Assembly: GCA_947626215.1 (NCBI GenBank)
Contig: CANQRJ010000080.1
Span: 1-6,447 of the forward strand
Source of the DNA: an uncultured Bacilli bacterium
Lineage (GTDB): Bacteria; Bacillota_I; Bacilli_A; RF39; UBA660
DNA: 6,447 nucleotides
Direction: 5' to 3'
Below the pieces are notes generated by a model. It searched no databases. It had not been told where the DNA came from and worked only from the letters and a program-made list of their open reading frames with translations. Numbering within the stretch: the first letter of the stretch is position 1; each line of letters begins with the position of its first letter. Shown here one piece after another: positions 1 through 6,372 of this stretch. The translations under genes were made by a program, and so were the position numbers.

Positions 1-1716
1 GGACATATGGAAATGATAGGAAGTCGAAGTGAATTAAAAGAAAAAGCCATTGAAGAAGTGGATGAAAAAACAATTGATTTACATCGTCCTTTTGTAGATG
101 ATATTCATATAAAATGTCCTTCTTGTGGTAAAACGATGAATCGTGTTCCAGAAGTTATTGATTGTTGGTTTGATTCAGGATCCATGCCTTTTGCACAGTA
201 CCACTACCCATTTGAAAATCAAAGTCTTTGGGAGTCTCAGTATCCTGCCGATTTTATTGCCGAAGGAATTGACCAAACAAGAGGATGGTTTTATAGTTTA
301 ATTGTCATCGGGGTATTCATGACGGGGAAAAGTCCTTATAAAAATGTTTTAGTAAATGAATTAATATTAGATAAAAATGGTCAAAAAATGCATAAATCAA
401 AAGGAAATGCCGTAGAACCATTTACTCTTATGCAAAAATATGGAGCCGACACGATTCGATTCTATTTACCTTACGTCTCACCAACATGGACTCCTTTAAA
501 ATTTGATGAAGAAGGTCTAAAAGAAGTTTATTCTAAATTCTTTAATCCTCTTCGAAATACGTATTCTTTCTTTCAAATGTATGCAAATGCCGATCACATG
601 GATTTAGAGGATTGTTCTGTTTCTTATGAAGATAGAGAAGACATTGATAAATGGCTTTTATCAAAATATAACCGTTTGGTTTTAGACTGTACACATTATT
701 ATGATCTTTATGACTTAAATCAAGTTGTAAAATTACTTACAAATTTTGTTTCAGAAGACTTATCCAACTGGTATATTCGTCGTAATCGAGCACGTTTTTG
801 GAAAAGTGAATTAGATACTTCTAAAAAAGCCGTTTATATTACAACTTACGAAGTTTTATGTGGTTTATGTAAATTATGCGCGCCTATTATTCCATATACA
901 ACAGAAGAAATTTATCAAAAATTAACGAATAAAGAATCGGTTCATTTAGAAGATTTTCCAATTTCTAATAAAGAACAAATAAACGATGTCTTAGAAGAAA
1001 AAATGGATTTAGTAAGAGACCTTATTAGCATTGGTCGTTATGTAAGAGAAGAATCAAAAATCAAAGTAAGACAACCACTTAGTGAAGTCTTGTTAGATGG
1101 TTCTAAAAAAGAAAAAATAGAAGAATTTATTCCTTTGATTCAAGAAGAATTAAATGTAAAAGAAGTTTTATTTGCAGATAATTTAAGTGAATACATGCAT
1201 TTCTCATTAAAACCAAACTTTAAAGTGGTAGGAAAAACATTAGGATCTAAAATGAAAGAATTCCAAAAAAATCTAGAAAATTTAGAGGAAAGTACTATTT
1301 TAGAATTTAATAAAAATGGAAGTATGACAATGACTTTGGATAATGAAGAAGTAAAAGTCACGAAAGAAATGGTGGAAGAACGAATTACTTCAAAAGAAGG
1401 ATTCCATGTTGGAATGGAAAATAATAATTTTGTGATTTTAAATACCGAACTTACAGAAGATTTAATTTTAGAAGGAATTGCCAGAGAATTTGTAAGCAAA
1501 GTGCAAAATTTAAGAAAAGAGAAAAACTTTAATATTGTGGATCGAATTTCAATTTCTTATTATGGAACGAGCCGTTTTGATGAAGTGTTAAAGAATTATG
1601 AAAATTATATGAAAGAGGAAACTTTAGCAGTAGAGTTCATTCAAAATCCAGAAATTTCGCATTCATATGACCTAAATGGTGAGAAAGTGTTGATTGATAT
1701 CAAGAAGGTATCATGA
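1..1716 (+). CDS. ileS: Isoleucyl-tRNA synthetase, type 2 (IleS2-like), 5'-truncated by window edge
   Basis: Charges tRNA-Ile with isoleucine in the cytosol. The reading frame is open from base 1, so the first ATG (base 7) is internal. The visible 571 residues are roughly the last 55% of a protein of about 1,040 residues; the HIGH motif and most of the CP1 editing domain lie upstream. Seen, in window residue numbers: a CPSC pair (39-42) just before the DCWFDSG motif (54-60), an EGIDQTRGWFYS block, a KMSKS-loop variant KMHKS (129-133), the anticodon-binding signature SNWYIRR (255-261), KVRQP (355-359) and a late EGIARE block (491-496). These blocks and the absence of the C-terminal cysteine zinc finger of type-1 enzymes place it in the type-2 group shared with archaea and eukaryotes. 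It ends in TGA and is followed by a likely terminator, so it is probably not cotranscribed with the next gene. Identity is secure; the type-2 call is from motif recognition. Confidence 0.96.
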   Translation, partial: GHMEMIGSRSELKEKAIEEVDEKTIDLHRPFVDDIHIKCPSCGKTMNRVPEVIDCWFDSGSMPFAQYHYPFENQSLWESQYPADFIAEGIDQTRGWFYSLIVIGVFMTGKSPYKNVLVNELILDKNGQKMHKSKGNAVEPFTLMQKYGADTIRFYLPYVSPTWTPLKFDEEGLKEVYSKFFNPLRNTYSFFQMYANADHMDLEDCSVSYEDREDIDKWLLSKYNRLVLDCTHYYDLYDLNQVVKLLTNFVSEDLSNWYIRRNRARFWKSELDTSKKAVYITTYEVLCGLCKLCAPIIPYTTEEIYQKLTNKESVHLEDFPISNKEQINDVLEEKMDLVRDLISIGRYVREESKIKVRQPLSEVLLDGSKKEKIEEFIPLIQEELNVKEVLFADNLSEYMHFSLKPNFKVVGKTLGSKMKEFQKNLENLEESTILEFNKNGSMTMTLDNEEVKVTKEMVEERITSKEGFHVGMENNNFVILNTELTEDLILEGIAREFVSKVQNLRKEKNFNIVDRISISYYGTSRFDEVLKNYENYMKEETLAVEFIQNPEISHSYDLNGEKVLIDIKKVS

Positions 1717-1718
1717 AT

Positions 1719-1751
1719 AAAATGAGTTCAATGTAAAAACTCATTTTTTTT
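1719..1751 (+). terminator. Likely intrinsic terminator of ileS
   Basis: Starting two bases after the ileS stop, a 10-bp perfect inverted repeat (arms 1719-1728 and 1738-1747, core ATGAGTT/AACTCAT, 9-base loop) runs into eight consecutive T (1744-1751). The stem is AT-rich and so not very stable, but the position and T-run fit a Rho-independent terminator separating ileS from the downstream operon. Confidence 0.72.
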
Positions 1752-1752
1752 C

Positions 1753-1781
1753 TGTAAACGTATTCTAAATTTTGGTATAAT
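1753..1781 (+). promoter_or_regulatory. Extended -10 promoter for the alr operon
   Basis: A perfect TATAAT (1776-1781) is preceded by TGG (1773-1775), giving the extended -10 form TGnTATAAT. The -35 position at 17-base spacing (TGTAAA, 1753-1758) matches TTGACA at only 3 of 6 positions, as is usual for extended -10 promoters. Transcription would start near 1787-1789, at the edge of the Shine-Dalgarno sequence. It lies right after the ileS terminator and is the only convincing promoter before the three-gene operon. Confidence 0.68.
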
Positions 1782-1787
1782 AATTTT

Positions 1788-1794
1788 AAGGAGG
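1788..1794 (+). promoter_or_regulatory. Strong ribosome binding site of the racemase gene
   Basis: AAGGAGG matches the anti-Shine-Dalgarno sequence perfectly and lies 8 bases before the ATG at 1803. This fixes the start codon. It coincides with the predicted transcription start, so the 5' leader may be only about 15 bases. Confidence 0.85.
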
Positions 1795-1802
1795 ATTTTA
1801 GT

Positions 1803-2981
1803 ATGCAAAGAAAGACTTATGCTCTTATTGATGGAGATCAACTTGAAAAAAATGTAAAAGAAATTAAAAGAAAATACCCAGATTATAAATATTACATTGG
1901 AGTGGTTAAAAATAATTGCTATCATCATGGAATGAAATCCATTTTAAACTTAATTGAAGGTGGGGTCAATTACTTAGCCGTTTCTTCATTAGAAGAAGCT
2001 TTAATGGCAAGAAAATATCATAGTAGTATTCCCATTCTTTGTTTAGAACCTATTGATTTAGAATTTATAGATGATGTATTAAATTCTGATATCACTATTA
2101 CGGTGGACTCTTTGGGTTATTTAAAATCTTTAGAAGAAAAAGATTTATATACCAAATTAAAAATTCATTTAAAAATTGATTCAGGAATGCATCGCTTAGG
2201 ATTCACGGACAGAGACGAAGTGGAGGAAGCTTATGAAAAAATAAGAAAACATCCAAAAATGATTTTAGAGGGAATTTATAGTCACTTTGCAACTCTTGGA
2301 ATTACCGATCCTCATTGGGACAATCAAGTAAAATCTTTTTTAGAAATTACAGGTTTAATAGATTTAAAACAAATCCCAATCGTTCATTTTGGAAGAAGTG
2401 CGACTTTAGTAGAACATCCAAAACTTCCCTTTTGCAATGGAATTCGACTTGGAATTGTCATGTATGGTTTTTCACAAAGTAGAAAAGATGGAACAGATTT
2501 AAAAAGTAAACTTCGAGTTTTAAAAAGAAATTATTTACAAAAGAAAAATCATTGTAGTAAGACCATTTTAGAAAATGATTTGAATGTCAAAACGGCTTTT
2601 TCTTTATATTCTACGATTATAAGTGAAAGAAAGGTCAAGGCGGGAGATGTAGTAGGCTATAACACGTATAAAGTAGAAGAAGATGGCTATATTTATACAA
2701 TTCCTATTGGCTATGCCGATGGAGTCACAAAAAGTTTTGGAGAAGTTTCTATTAACGGGGGACGTTTTCCTATTGTGAGTGATTCCATGGATATGATTTT
2801 ATTTTATGCTCCTATTTTTTTAGAGGTAGGAATGAAAGTGGAGATTATGGGACAATTTATTTCTTTACAAGAAGTTTGTCGTAAAACGAATCAAAATGCT
2901 TATCATTTATTGAATCAAATTCAAAATCGAGTAGTAAGAGTACATAAAAGTAAAGAAGAGAAAGAAGAAATTTATTACTAA
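1803..2981 (+). CDS. alr: Alanine racemase family protein (PLP-dependent, fold type III)
   Basis: Predicted to interconvert L- and D-alanine in the cytosol for peptidoglycan synthesis. The 392 residues comprise the N-terminal TIM barrel and the C-terminal beta domain. Visible family residues: PLP lysine K36 (VVKNNCYHHG, where most family members have KANAYGHG), K124 and R131 in LKIDSGMHRLGF, H161 in SHFA, R215 (contact to the PLP pyridine nitrogen), catalytic Y286 in VGYNTY, and the IPIGYADG block (302-307). The usual CMDQ substrate loop reads SMDM (328-331). Y367 aligns with the tyrosine that VanT-type serine racemases replace by asparagine, which favours alanine over serine. Between R215 and Y286 there are about 25 more residues than in Geobacillus Alr, a basic insertion within about 224-262. 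It is the first gene of the operon, 13 bases before the ligase gene. Family certain; substrate alanine likely, not proven. Confidence 0.92.
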   Translation: MQRKTYALIDGDQLEKNVKEIKRKYPDYKYYIGVVKNNCYHHGMKSILNLIEGGVNYLAVSSLEEALMARKYHSSIPILCLEPIDLEFIDDVLNSDITITVDSLGYLKSLEEKDLYTKLKIHLKIDSGMHRLGFTDRDEVEEAYEKIRKHPKMILEGIYSHFATLGITDPHWDNQVKSFLEITGLIDLKQIPIVHFGRSATLVEHPKLPFCNGIRLGIVMYGFSQSRKDGTDLKSKLRVLKRNYLQKKNHCSKTILENDLNVKTAFSLYSTIISERKVKAGDVVGYNTYKVEEDGYIYTIPIGYADGVTKSFGEVSINGGRFPIVSDSMDMILFYAPIFLEVGMKVEIMGQFISLQEVCRKTNQNAYHLLNQIQNRVVRVHKSKEEKEEIYY

Positions 2982-2982
2982 A

Positions 2983-2988
2983 GAGGTG
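2983..2988 (+). promoter_or_regulatory. Ribosome binding site that sets the ligase start at 2995
   Basis: GAGGTG, within AAAGAGGTGG, lies 6 bases before ATG 2995 and just after the racemase stop. An in-frame GTG at 2986 falls inside this motif and cannot be the start, so the protein begins at the ATG. Confidence 0.82.
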
Positions 2989-2994
2989 GCTAAT

Positions 2995-4209
2995 ATGGAC
3001 TATCAAGTATTAATATTAGGAAGTGATGCCAATGCTTATTACATGGCAAGATGTGCATATGAGAAAACTCATAAAAAAGCTCATTTAATCGCGAAAGATC
3101 GACTTGCATTTACGAAATTTTCTAATATTTTAACCATTGAATATCAAAGTGATTTATGGGACAAAGAAAAATGTGTGCAAAGAGTAAATTCTTATTTAGA
3201 AAAACATCAAAATGAAAAAGTACTCATTGTAAGTACCAATGAAACCTATTCGACGGTTCTTTCAGAATATGCCGATAAAATCAGAGAAAATGGCTACTTT
3301 TTTAAACAACAAACTGAAATTTTAGAGAGTTTAACGAATAAAGAAACATTTTATAAAACGTATAAAAATTCAAATTTGAGTTTTCCTGAAACTTATTATT
3401 TTGATGTCACTAAAAATCATGTGATTCCATCCATGCATTATCCGATTATTGTAAAACCTGCAAATGTCGTTTTATATAATCATGTGTCTTTTGAAGGAAA
3501 AAATAAAATATATAAAGTAAAAAGTGAAGAAGAATTAAAAGAAATTTTAGAAAAAATACGAAATTCTAAATATCATGACCGAATGATTTTACAAGAATTT
3601 ATTCCTGGTGATGATTCTTATCTTTTTGACAGTGTTGTTTATGTCGATCGATTTGGAAAAGTGAAAATTATTTCTTTTGCTCAAATTGGCATTCAAGAAC
3701 GAACCAAAAGTATGGTAGGAAATGCGGCCGCGTTAATTAATGGACTCAATACATTCGATGGAAATGTAGAAGAAATGAAAGAAAACATCAAAAAATTTAT
3801 GGAAGAAAAAATTAAAATGAATGGTTTCTATGAATTTGATATGAAATATGATCAAAGAACCAAAACATTTAAAGTGCTTGAGATTAACGCAAGACAAGGA
3901 AGATGCAGTTATTACATTAGTGCCTTAGGTTGTAATTTAATTGATACGATGGCCAAAGATTTAATTTTTAACGAATCTTTAGAATATAAAGATTTAAAAG
4001 AGGAAGTTTTGCTTTCGTTTGTACCTAAAAAAGTCATAAAAAAATATGTTTTAAATGAAGAATTTAAGAAAAGAGCTCTTCGTTTATGGAAGAAAAGAGT
4101 AAGTCCAATGGAATGCAAACTTGATAAAAATATCAAAAGATTTTTGATGATGAAAAGAAGATTACATCATTATATAAAAGAATACCAAAATAGTTACTGG
4201 GAGGAATAG
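2995..4209 (+). CDS. ATP-grasp carboxylate-amine ligase, D-aspartate ligase-like (Asl/COG3919 type)
   Basis: Predicted cytosolic enzyme that forms an amide bond through an acyl-phosphate using ATP. It has 404 residues from ATG 2995. Visible layout: a Rossmann-like pre-ATP-grasp segment opening with VLILGSDANAYYMAR (5-19); NKETFYK (115-121) at the ATP-grasp entry; the ATP-binding lysine K154 in VKP; an HVSFEGKNKIY stretch (163-173); the hinge QEFIPGDD (200-207); metal and catalytic residues D282, E296, N298 and R300 (LEINAR); and a strongly basic C-terminal region (about 330-404). The FEG-K-K segment and this basic tail with VPKKVIKKYV resemble Firmicute D-aspartate ligases, which add D-Asp to the lysine side chain of UDP-MurNAc-pentapeptide. 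No signal peptide or membrane segment is seen. Its place between a racemase and an AsnB-type amidotransferase, with 2 bases before the latter, supports a D-amino-acid or cell-wall role. ATP-grasp fold is near certain; substrate is an inference. Confidence 0.88.
   Translation: MDYQVLILGSDANAYYMARCAYEKTHKKAHLIAKDRLAFTKFSNILTIEYQSDLWDKEKCVQRVNSYLEKHQNEKVLIVSTNETYSTVLSEYADKIRENGYFFKQQTEILESLTNKETFYKTYKNSNLSFPETYYFDVTKNHVIPSMHYPIIVKPANVVLYNHVSFEGKNKIYKVKSEEELKEILEKIRNSKYHDRMILQEFIPGDDSYLFDSVVYVDRFGKVKIISFAQIGIQERTKSMVGNAAALINGLNTFDGNVEEMKENIKKFMEEKIKMNGFYEFDMKYDQRTKTFKVLEINARQGRCSYYISALGCNLIDTMAKDLIFNESLEYKDLKEEVLLSFVPKKVIKKYVLNEEFKKRALRLWKKRVSPMECKLDKNIKRFLMMKRRLHHYIKEYQNSYWEE
4199..4204 (+). promoter_or_regulatory. 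Ribosome binding site of asnB, inside the ligase 3' end
   Basis: GGGAGG within the last codons of the ligase gene lies 7 bases before ATG 4212. Only two bases separate the ligase stop (4207-4209) from this ATG, which implies cotranscription and probable translational coupling. Confidence 0.82.
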
Positions 4210-4211
4210 TT

Positions 4212-6047
4212 ATGTGTGGAATTGTTGGTTTTGTAGATAAAAAAGAAAAAAAAGAAAAATTAAAAATCATTAAAGAAATGGCAAATGAGATTATTCATCG
4301 TGGACCTGATGGAGAAGGCTATTATGCCGATCAAAATGTAGCCCTTGGTCACCGAAGATTATCCATTATTGATATTAAAGGTGGGTCTCAACCGATTTAT
4401 AATAAAGACAAAACCATGGCGATTATTTTTAACGGTGAAATTTATAATTATGAAATCTTAAAAGAAGAACTCATAAAGTTAGGTTATGAATTTCAAACGA
4501 AAACCGATACCGAAGTCATTTTACTTGGTTATGAAGAATGGAAGGATAAGCTCTTTGAAAAACTAAGAGGAATGTTTGCTTTTGTTATCTATGATAAAAA
4601 AAATAATGAAATCATAGGCGCGAGAGACCACTTTGGAATGAAACCTTTTTACTATTACCAAAAAGATGGAGAATTTATGTTTGCATCTGAGATTAAATCG
4701 ATGCTCGTTCATCCTGATTTTAAAAAAAGTGTCAATAAAGATGCTTTAAAAATGTATTTAATTTTTCAATACTCGGTAAAAGAAGAAACATTTTTTCAAA
4801 ATGTTTATAAATTAAAACCAGGTCATTATTTTCATTATAAAGAGGGCAATCTAACGATTAAACCTTATTTTGAAATTGAATATCATAAAGATACAAAAAA
4901 GAGCTATGAAACCATGAAAAAAGAGTTATCGGATGTGCTAAGAGAATCGATTTATTATCATCAAACGACAAGTGATGTAGAAGTCGGCGCGTATCTTTCG
5001 GGTGGAGTGGATTCTTCTTATGTTGTAAGTGTTTCAAAACCAAACAAAACCTTTAGTGTTGGATTTTCTTATGAAGGATTTGACGAGACAGAATATGCCA
5101 AAGATTTATCTAAAATATTAAAAATTCGAAATTATCGAGAGAAAATAAGTCCAGAAGATTTCTTTGATGCTTTACCCAAAATTGAATGGCATACCGACGA
5201 ACCACATGCGAATTTGTCTACAGTTCCTTTGTATTTCTTAAGTGAGTTAACTCAAAAACAGGTGAAAGTGGTATTATCTGGGGAAGGTAGTGATGAAATG
5301 TTTGGGGGGTATAACGAATATAACGATCCTTTTCTTTTAAGAATGTATTTACATTTGCCTTTGTGGTTTAGGCGTGGAGTAAGATCTTTAGTAAAAAATA
5401 TGCCCCATTTTCCAGGAAGAAATACTTTAGTAAAATATGGCTTACCTTTTAATGAACGTTATATTGGGCATGGAACTTTTATGGAAGAGTGGGAGGCTAA
5501 TTTAATCCTTGCGGATTCTTTAAAAAATGAGGAAACCATTGCCGAAGTTTTAGAACCTGTCTATCAAAAAGTGAAAAATGAGAGTGAATTAACCAAAAAA
5601 ATGTTTATTGATTTTCATTTTTGGTTACCACAAGACATTTTACTTAAAGCGGATAAAATGAGTATGGCTCATTCCATTGAACTTCGTACTCCTCTTATGG
5701 ATGTGGATGTATTTCGTTATGCAGCCACGATTCCTAATAAATATTTATTAAAAAATAAAGAAACTAAATATTTATTCCGAGATATTTCGAAAGACTATAT
5801 TCCAGAAGAGTGGTCCAAAAGACGAAAATGTGGATTTCCAGTTCCTTTTTCAAAATGGATTCAAGAAGAAAAATTTTATCAGAAAGTAAAAAGTGCTTTC
5901 CAAAAAGATTATGTAAGCGAATTTTTTGATCAAAAGTATATTTTAAATTTACTTGAAAATCATTATGCCAAAAAAGAAAATAATGGACGAAAAATATACA
6001 ATATTTATTGCTTTTTGATTTGGTACCAAGTTTATTTTGAAAATTAA
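4212..6047 (+). CDS. asnB: Asparagine synthase (glutamine-hydrolysing) family amidotransferase
   Basis: Cytosolic two-domain enzyme: an N-terminal Ntn glutaminase releases ammonia from glutamine and a C-terminal synthase domain activates a carboxylate with ATP and amidates it. It has 611 residues, close to the Bacillus AsnB/AsnO type. Seen: nucleophile C2 directly after the initiator (MCGIVGF), HRGPDG (29-34), R49 in HRRLSIID, the NGEIYN glutamine-binding motif (74-79), D99, the pyrophosphate loop SGGVDSS (263-269), SGEGSDE (356-362), and a late ADKMSMAHSIELRTPLMD block typical of the family. All catalytic motifs are intact. Family members either make free asparagine or amidate peptidoglycan: B. 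subtilis AsnB and corynebacterial LtsA on meso-DAP, L. lactis AsnH on D-Asp of the cross-bridge. Tight coupling to a D-aspartate-ligase-like gene makes the cell-wall role attractive, but sequence alone does not separate these. It is the last gene of the operon, followed by a strong terminator. Confidence 0.94.
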   Translation: MCGIVGFVDKKEKKEKLKIIKEMANEIIHRGPDGEGYYADQNVALGHRRLSIIDIKGGSQPIYNKDKTMAIIFNGEIYNYEILKEELIKLGYEFQTKTDTEVILLGYEEWKDKLFEKLRGMFAFVIYDKKNNEIIGARDHFGMKPFYYYQKDGEFMFASEIKSMLVHPDFKKSVNKDALKMYLIFQYSVKEETFFQNVYKLKPGHYFHYKEGNLTIKPYFEIEYHKDTKKSYETMKKELSDVLRESIYYHQTTSDVEVGAYLSGGVDSSYVVSVSKPNKTFSVGFSYEGFDETEYAKDLSKILKIRNYREKISPEDFFDALPKIEWHTDEPHANLSTVPLYFLSELTQKQVKVVLSGEGSDEMFGGYNEYNDPFLLRMYLHLPLWFRRGVRSLVKNMPHFPGRNTLVKYGLPFNERYIGHGTFMEEWEANLILADSLKNEETIAEVLEPVYQKVKNESELTKKMFIDFHFWLPQDILLKADKMSMAHSIELRTPLMDVDVFRYAATIPNKYLLKNKETKYLFRDISKDYIPEEWSKRRKCGFPVPFSKWIQEEKFYQKVKSAFQKDYVSEFFDQKYILNLLENHYAKKENNGRKIYNIYCFLIWYQVYFEN

Positions 6048-6080
6048 AATGTGTGAATATTAAAAAATGATTATGAATTT

Positions 6081-6115
6081 AAAAAAATGCACTCCATCTA
6101 ACAAGATGAAGTGCA
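6081..6115 (-). terminator. Minus-strand intrinsic terminator (possibly bidirectional)
   Basis: Arms 6088-6099 and 6104-6115 form a 12-bp stem with one C/A mismatch (6094/6109) and a 4-base loop (AACA). Read leftward, the stem is followed by seven T (6087-6081), a good terminator for transcripts from the tRNA side. Read rightward it is followed only by AGTTTTATG, so it would be weak for asnB. Confidence 0.62.
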
Positions 6116-6128
6116 AGTTTTATGAGTG

Positions 6129-6161
6129 GATACTTAACTTTGTTGTTAAGTATCTTTTTTT
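6129..6161 (+). terminator. Intrinsic terminator of the alr-ligase-asnB operon
   Basis: A 10-bp perfect stem (GATACTTAAC 6129-6138 with GTTAAGTATC 6145-6154, 6-base loop TTTGTT) is followed at once by seven T (6155-6161). It is the first strong plus-strand terminator after asnB, 81 bases past the stop, and no convincing plus-strand terminator occurs within the operon. Confidence 0.85.
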
Positions 6162-6189
6162 CTAATGGAAAAAGTATAACAACCTTTAT

Positions 6190-6252
6190 TTAATATTCAT
6201 AATCATATATATATGATCTATACCTATTATCGTTTTTTGTTAAATATAACAT
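6190..6252 (-). CDS. Doubtful 20-residue short ORF with ribosome-binding-like leader
   Basis: On the minus strand an ATG at 6252-6250 opens 20 sense codons ending in TAA (6192-6190). The peptide starts MLYLTKNDN and its second half is tyrosine-rich. Upstream lie AGGAG (6267-6263, 10 bases from the ATG) and GAGGT (6260-6256, rather close). A TATAAT lies further upstream and a minus-strand terminator downstream, so a small transcription unit is conceivable. Against it: the sequence is extremely AT-rich, the peptide resembles nothing I know, and short ORFs like this arise by chance. It could also be a remnant or a non-coding RNA. Confidence 0.2.
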   Translation of the reverse strand: MLYLTKNDNRYRSYIYDYEY

Positions 6253-6279
6253 TTTACCTCATCTCCTAAAATTATATGC

Positions 6280-6298
6280 AAATTGATGATATCAATTT
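6280..6298. repeat. 19-base AT-rich palindrome
   Basis: Perfect 8-base arms (AAATTGAT 6280-6287 and ATCAATTT 6291-6298) flank a 3-base centre. It sits just upstream of the minus-strand AGGAG/ATG and next to TATAAT-like hexamers, where an operator or leader hairpin would be placed. In such AT-rich DNA a palindrome of this size is also expected by chance. Confidence 0.35.
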
Positions 6299-6309
6299 AT
6301 CCTATAAAA

Positions 6310-6337
6310 ATTATAGCGTAAATTAAAATATTTTAAA
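6310..6337 (-). promoter_or_regulatory. Weak candidate minus-strand promoter
   Basis: The minus strand carries TATAAT (6315-6310) with TTTAAA (6337-6332, 4 of 6 matches to TTGACA) at a 16-base spacing. A second TATAAT (6276-6271) lacks a usable -35. The -35 overlaps the T-rich end of the tRNA terminator, and such hexamers are common in this base composition. Confidence 0.22.
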
Positions 6338-6360
6338 ACTCGAACTATAAAAGTCCGAGT
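6331..6360 (-). terminator. Probable terminator of the tRNA-Lys transcript
   Basis: On the minus strand, ACTCGGAC (6360-6353) pairs with GTTCGAGT (6345-6338), giving 8 pairs including one G-U around a 7-base loop. A T-rich, interrupted tail (TTT, AAAA, TATTTT) follows. It lies 12 bases past the tRNA CCA end, the expected place for a tRNA terminator; the broken T-run makes it moderate in strength. Confidence 0.58.
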
Positions 6361-6372
6361 ATCAATCCAATC

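Larger units (their letters stand above)
6048..6372. other. AT-rich convergent intergenic region between asnB and tRNA-Lys
   Basis: About 325 bases without a confirmed gene. It holds, left to right, a hairpin whose T-run faces left, the asnB operon terminator, a doubtful minus-strand short ORF with ribosome-binding-like sequence, a 19-base palindrome, a minus-strand TATAAT, and the probable tRNA terminator. I see no transposase remnant, CRISPR repeat or known riboswitch core in it. Confidence 0.7.

Noticed and set aside
7..9. First ATG as the start of ileS
   Set aside because: The frame is open from base 1 and the protein lacks its HIGH and most editing-domain sequence, so this is an internal methionine of a truncated gene.
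1140..1499. Minus-strand ORF of 119 codons inside ileS, and similar ones inside the other genes
   Set aside because: They are antisense shadows of well-supported coding genes, with no recognisable protein features.
2986..2994. GTG start for the ligase, adding three residues
   Set aside because: The GTG is part of the GAGGTGG ribosome binding site; ATG 2995 has correct spacing.
3723..3730. GC-rich GCGGCCGC octamer in an AT-rich gene, as a possible cloning scar or insertion edge
   Set aside because: It falls on ordinary in-frame Ala codons of the ligase, with no break in the protein or change in surrounding composition.
6067..6165. Plus-strand ORF of 32 codons after asnB
   Set aside because: No ribosome binding site, and it runs straight through both terminator hairpins, so its codons are explained by the stems.
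6067..6206. 12-base perfect inverted repeat (6067-6078 and 6195-6206) flanking the hairpins, as possible mobile-element ends
   Set aside because: In DNA this AT-rich a 12-base match over 400 bases is expected about once by chance; there is no transposase and no target duplication.
6202..6217. 16-base self-complementary AT run (ATC, alternating AT, GAT)
   Set aside because: It is essentially a simple alternating AT tract and gives no specific signal.
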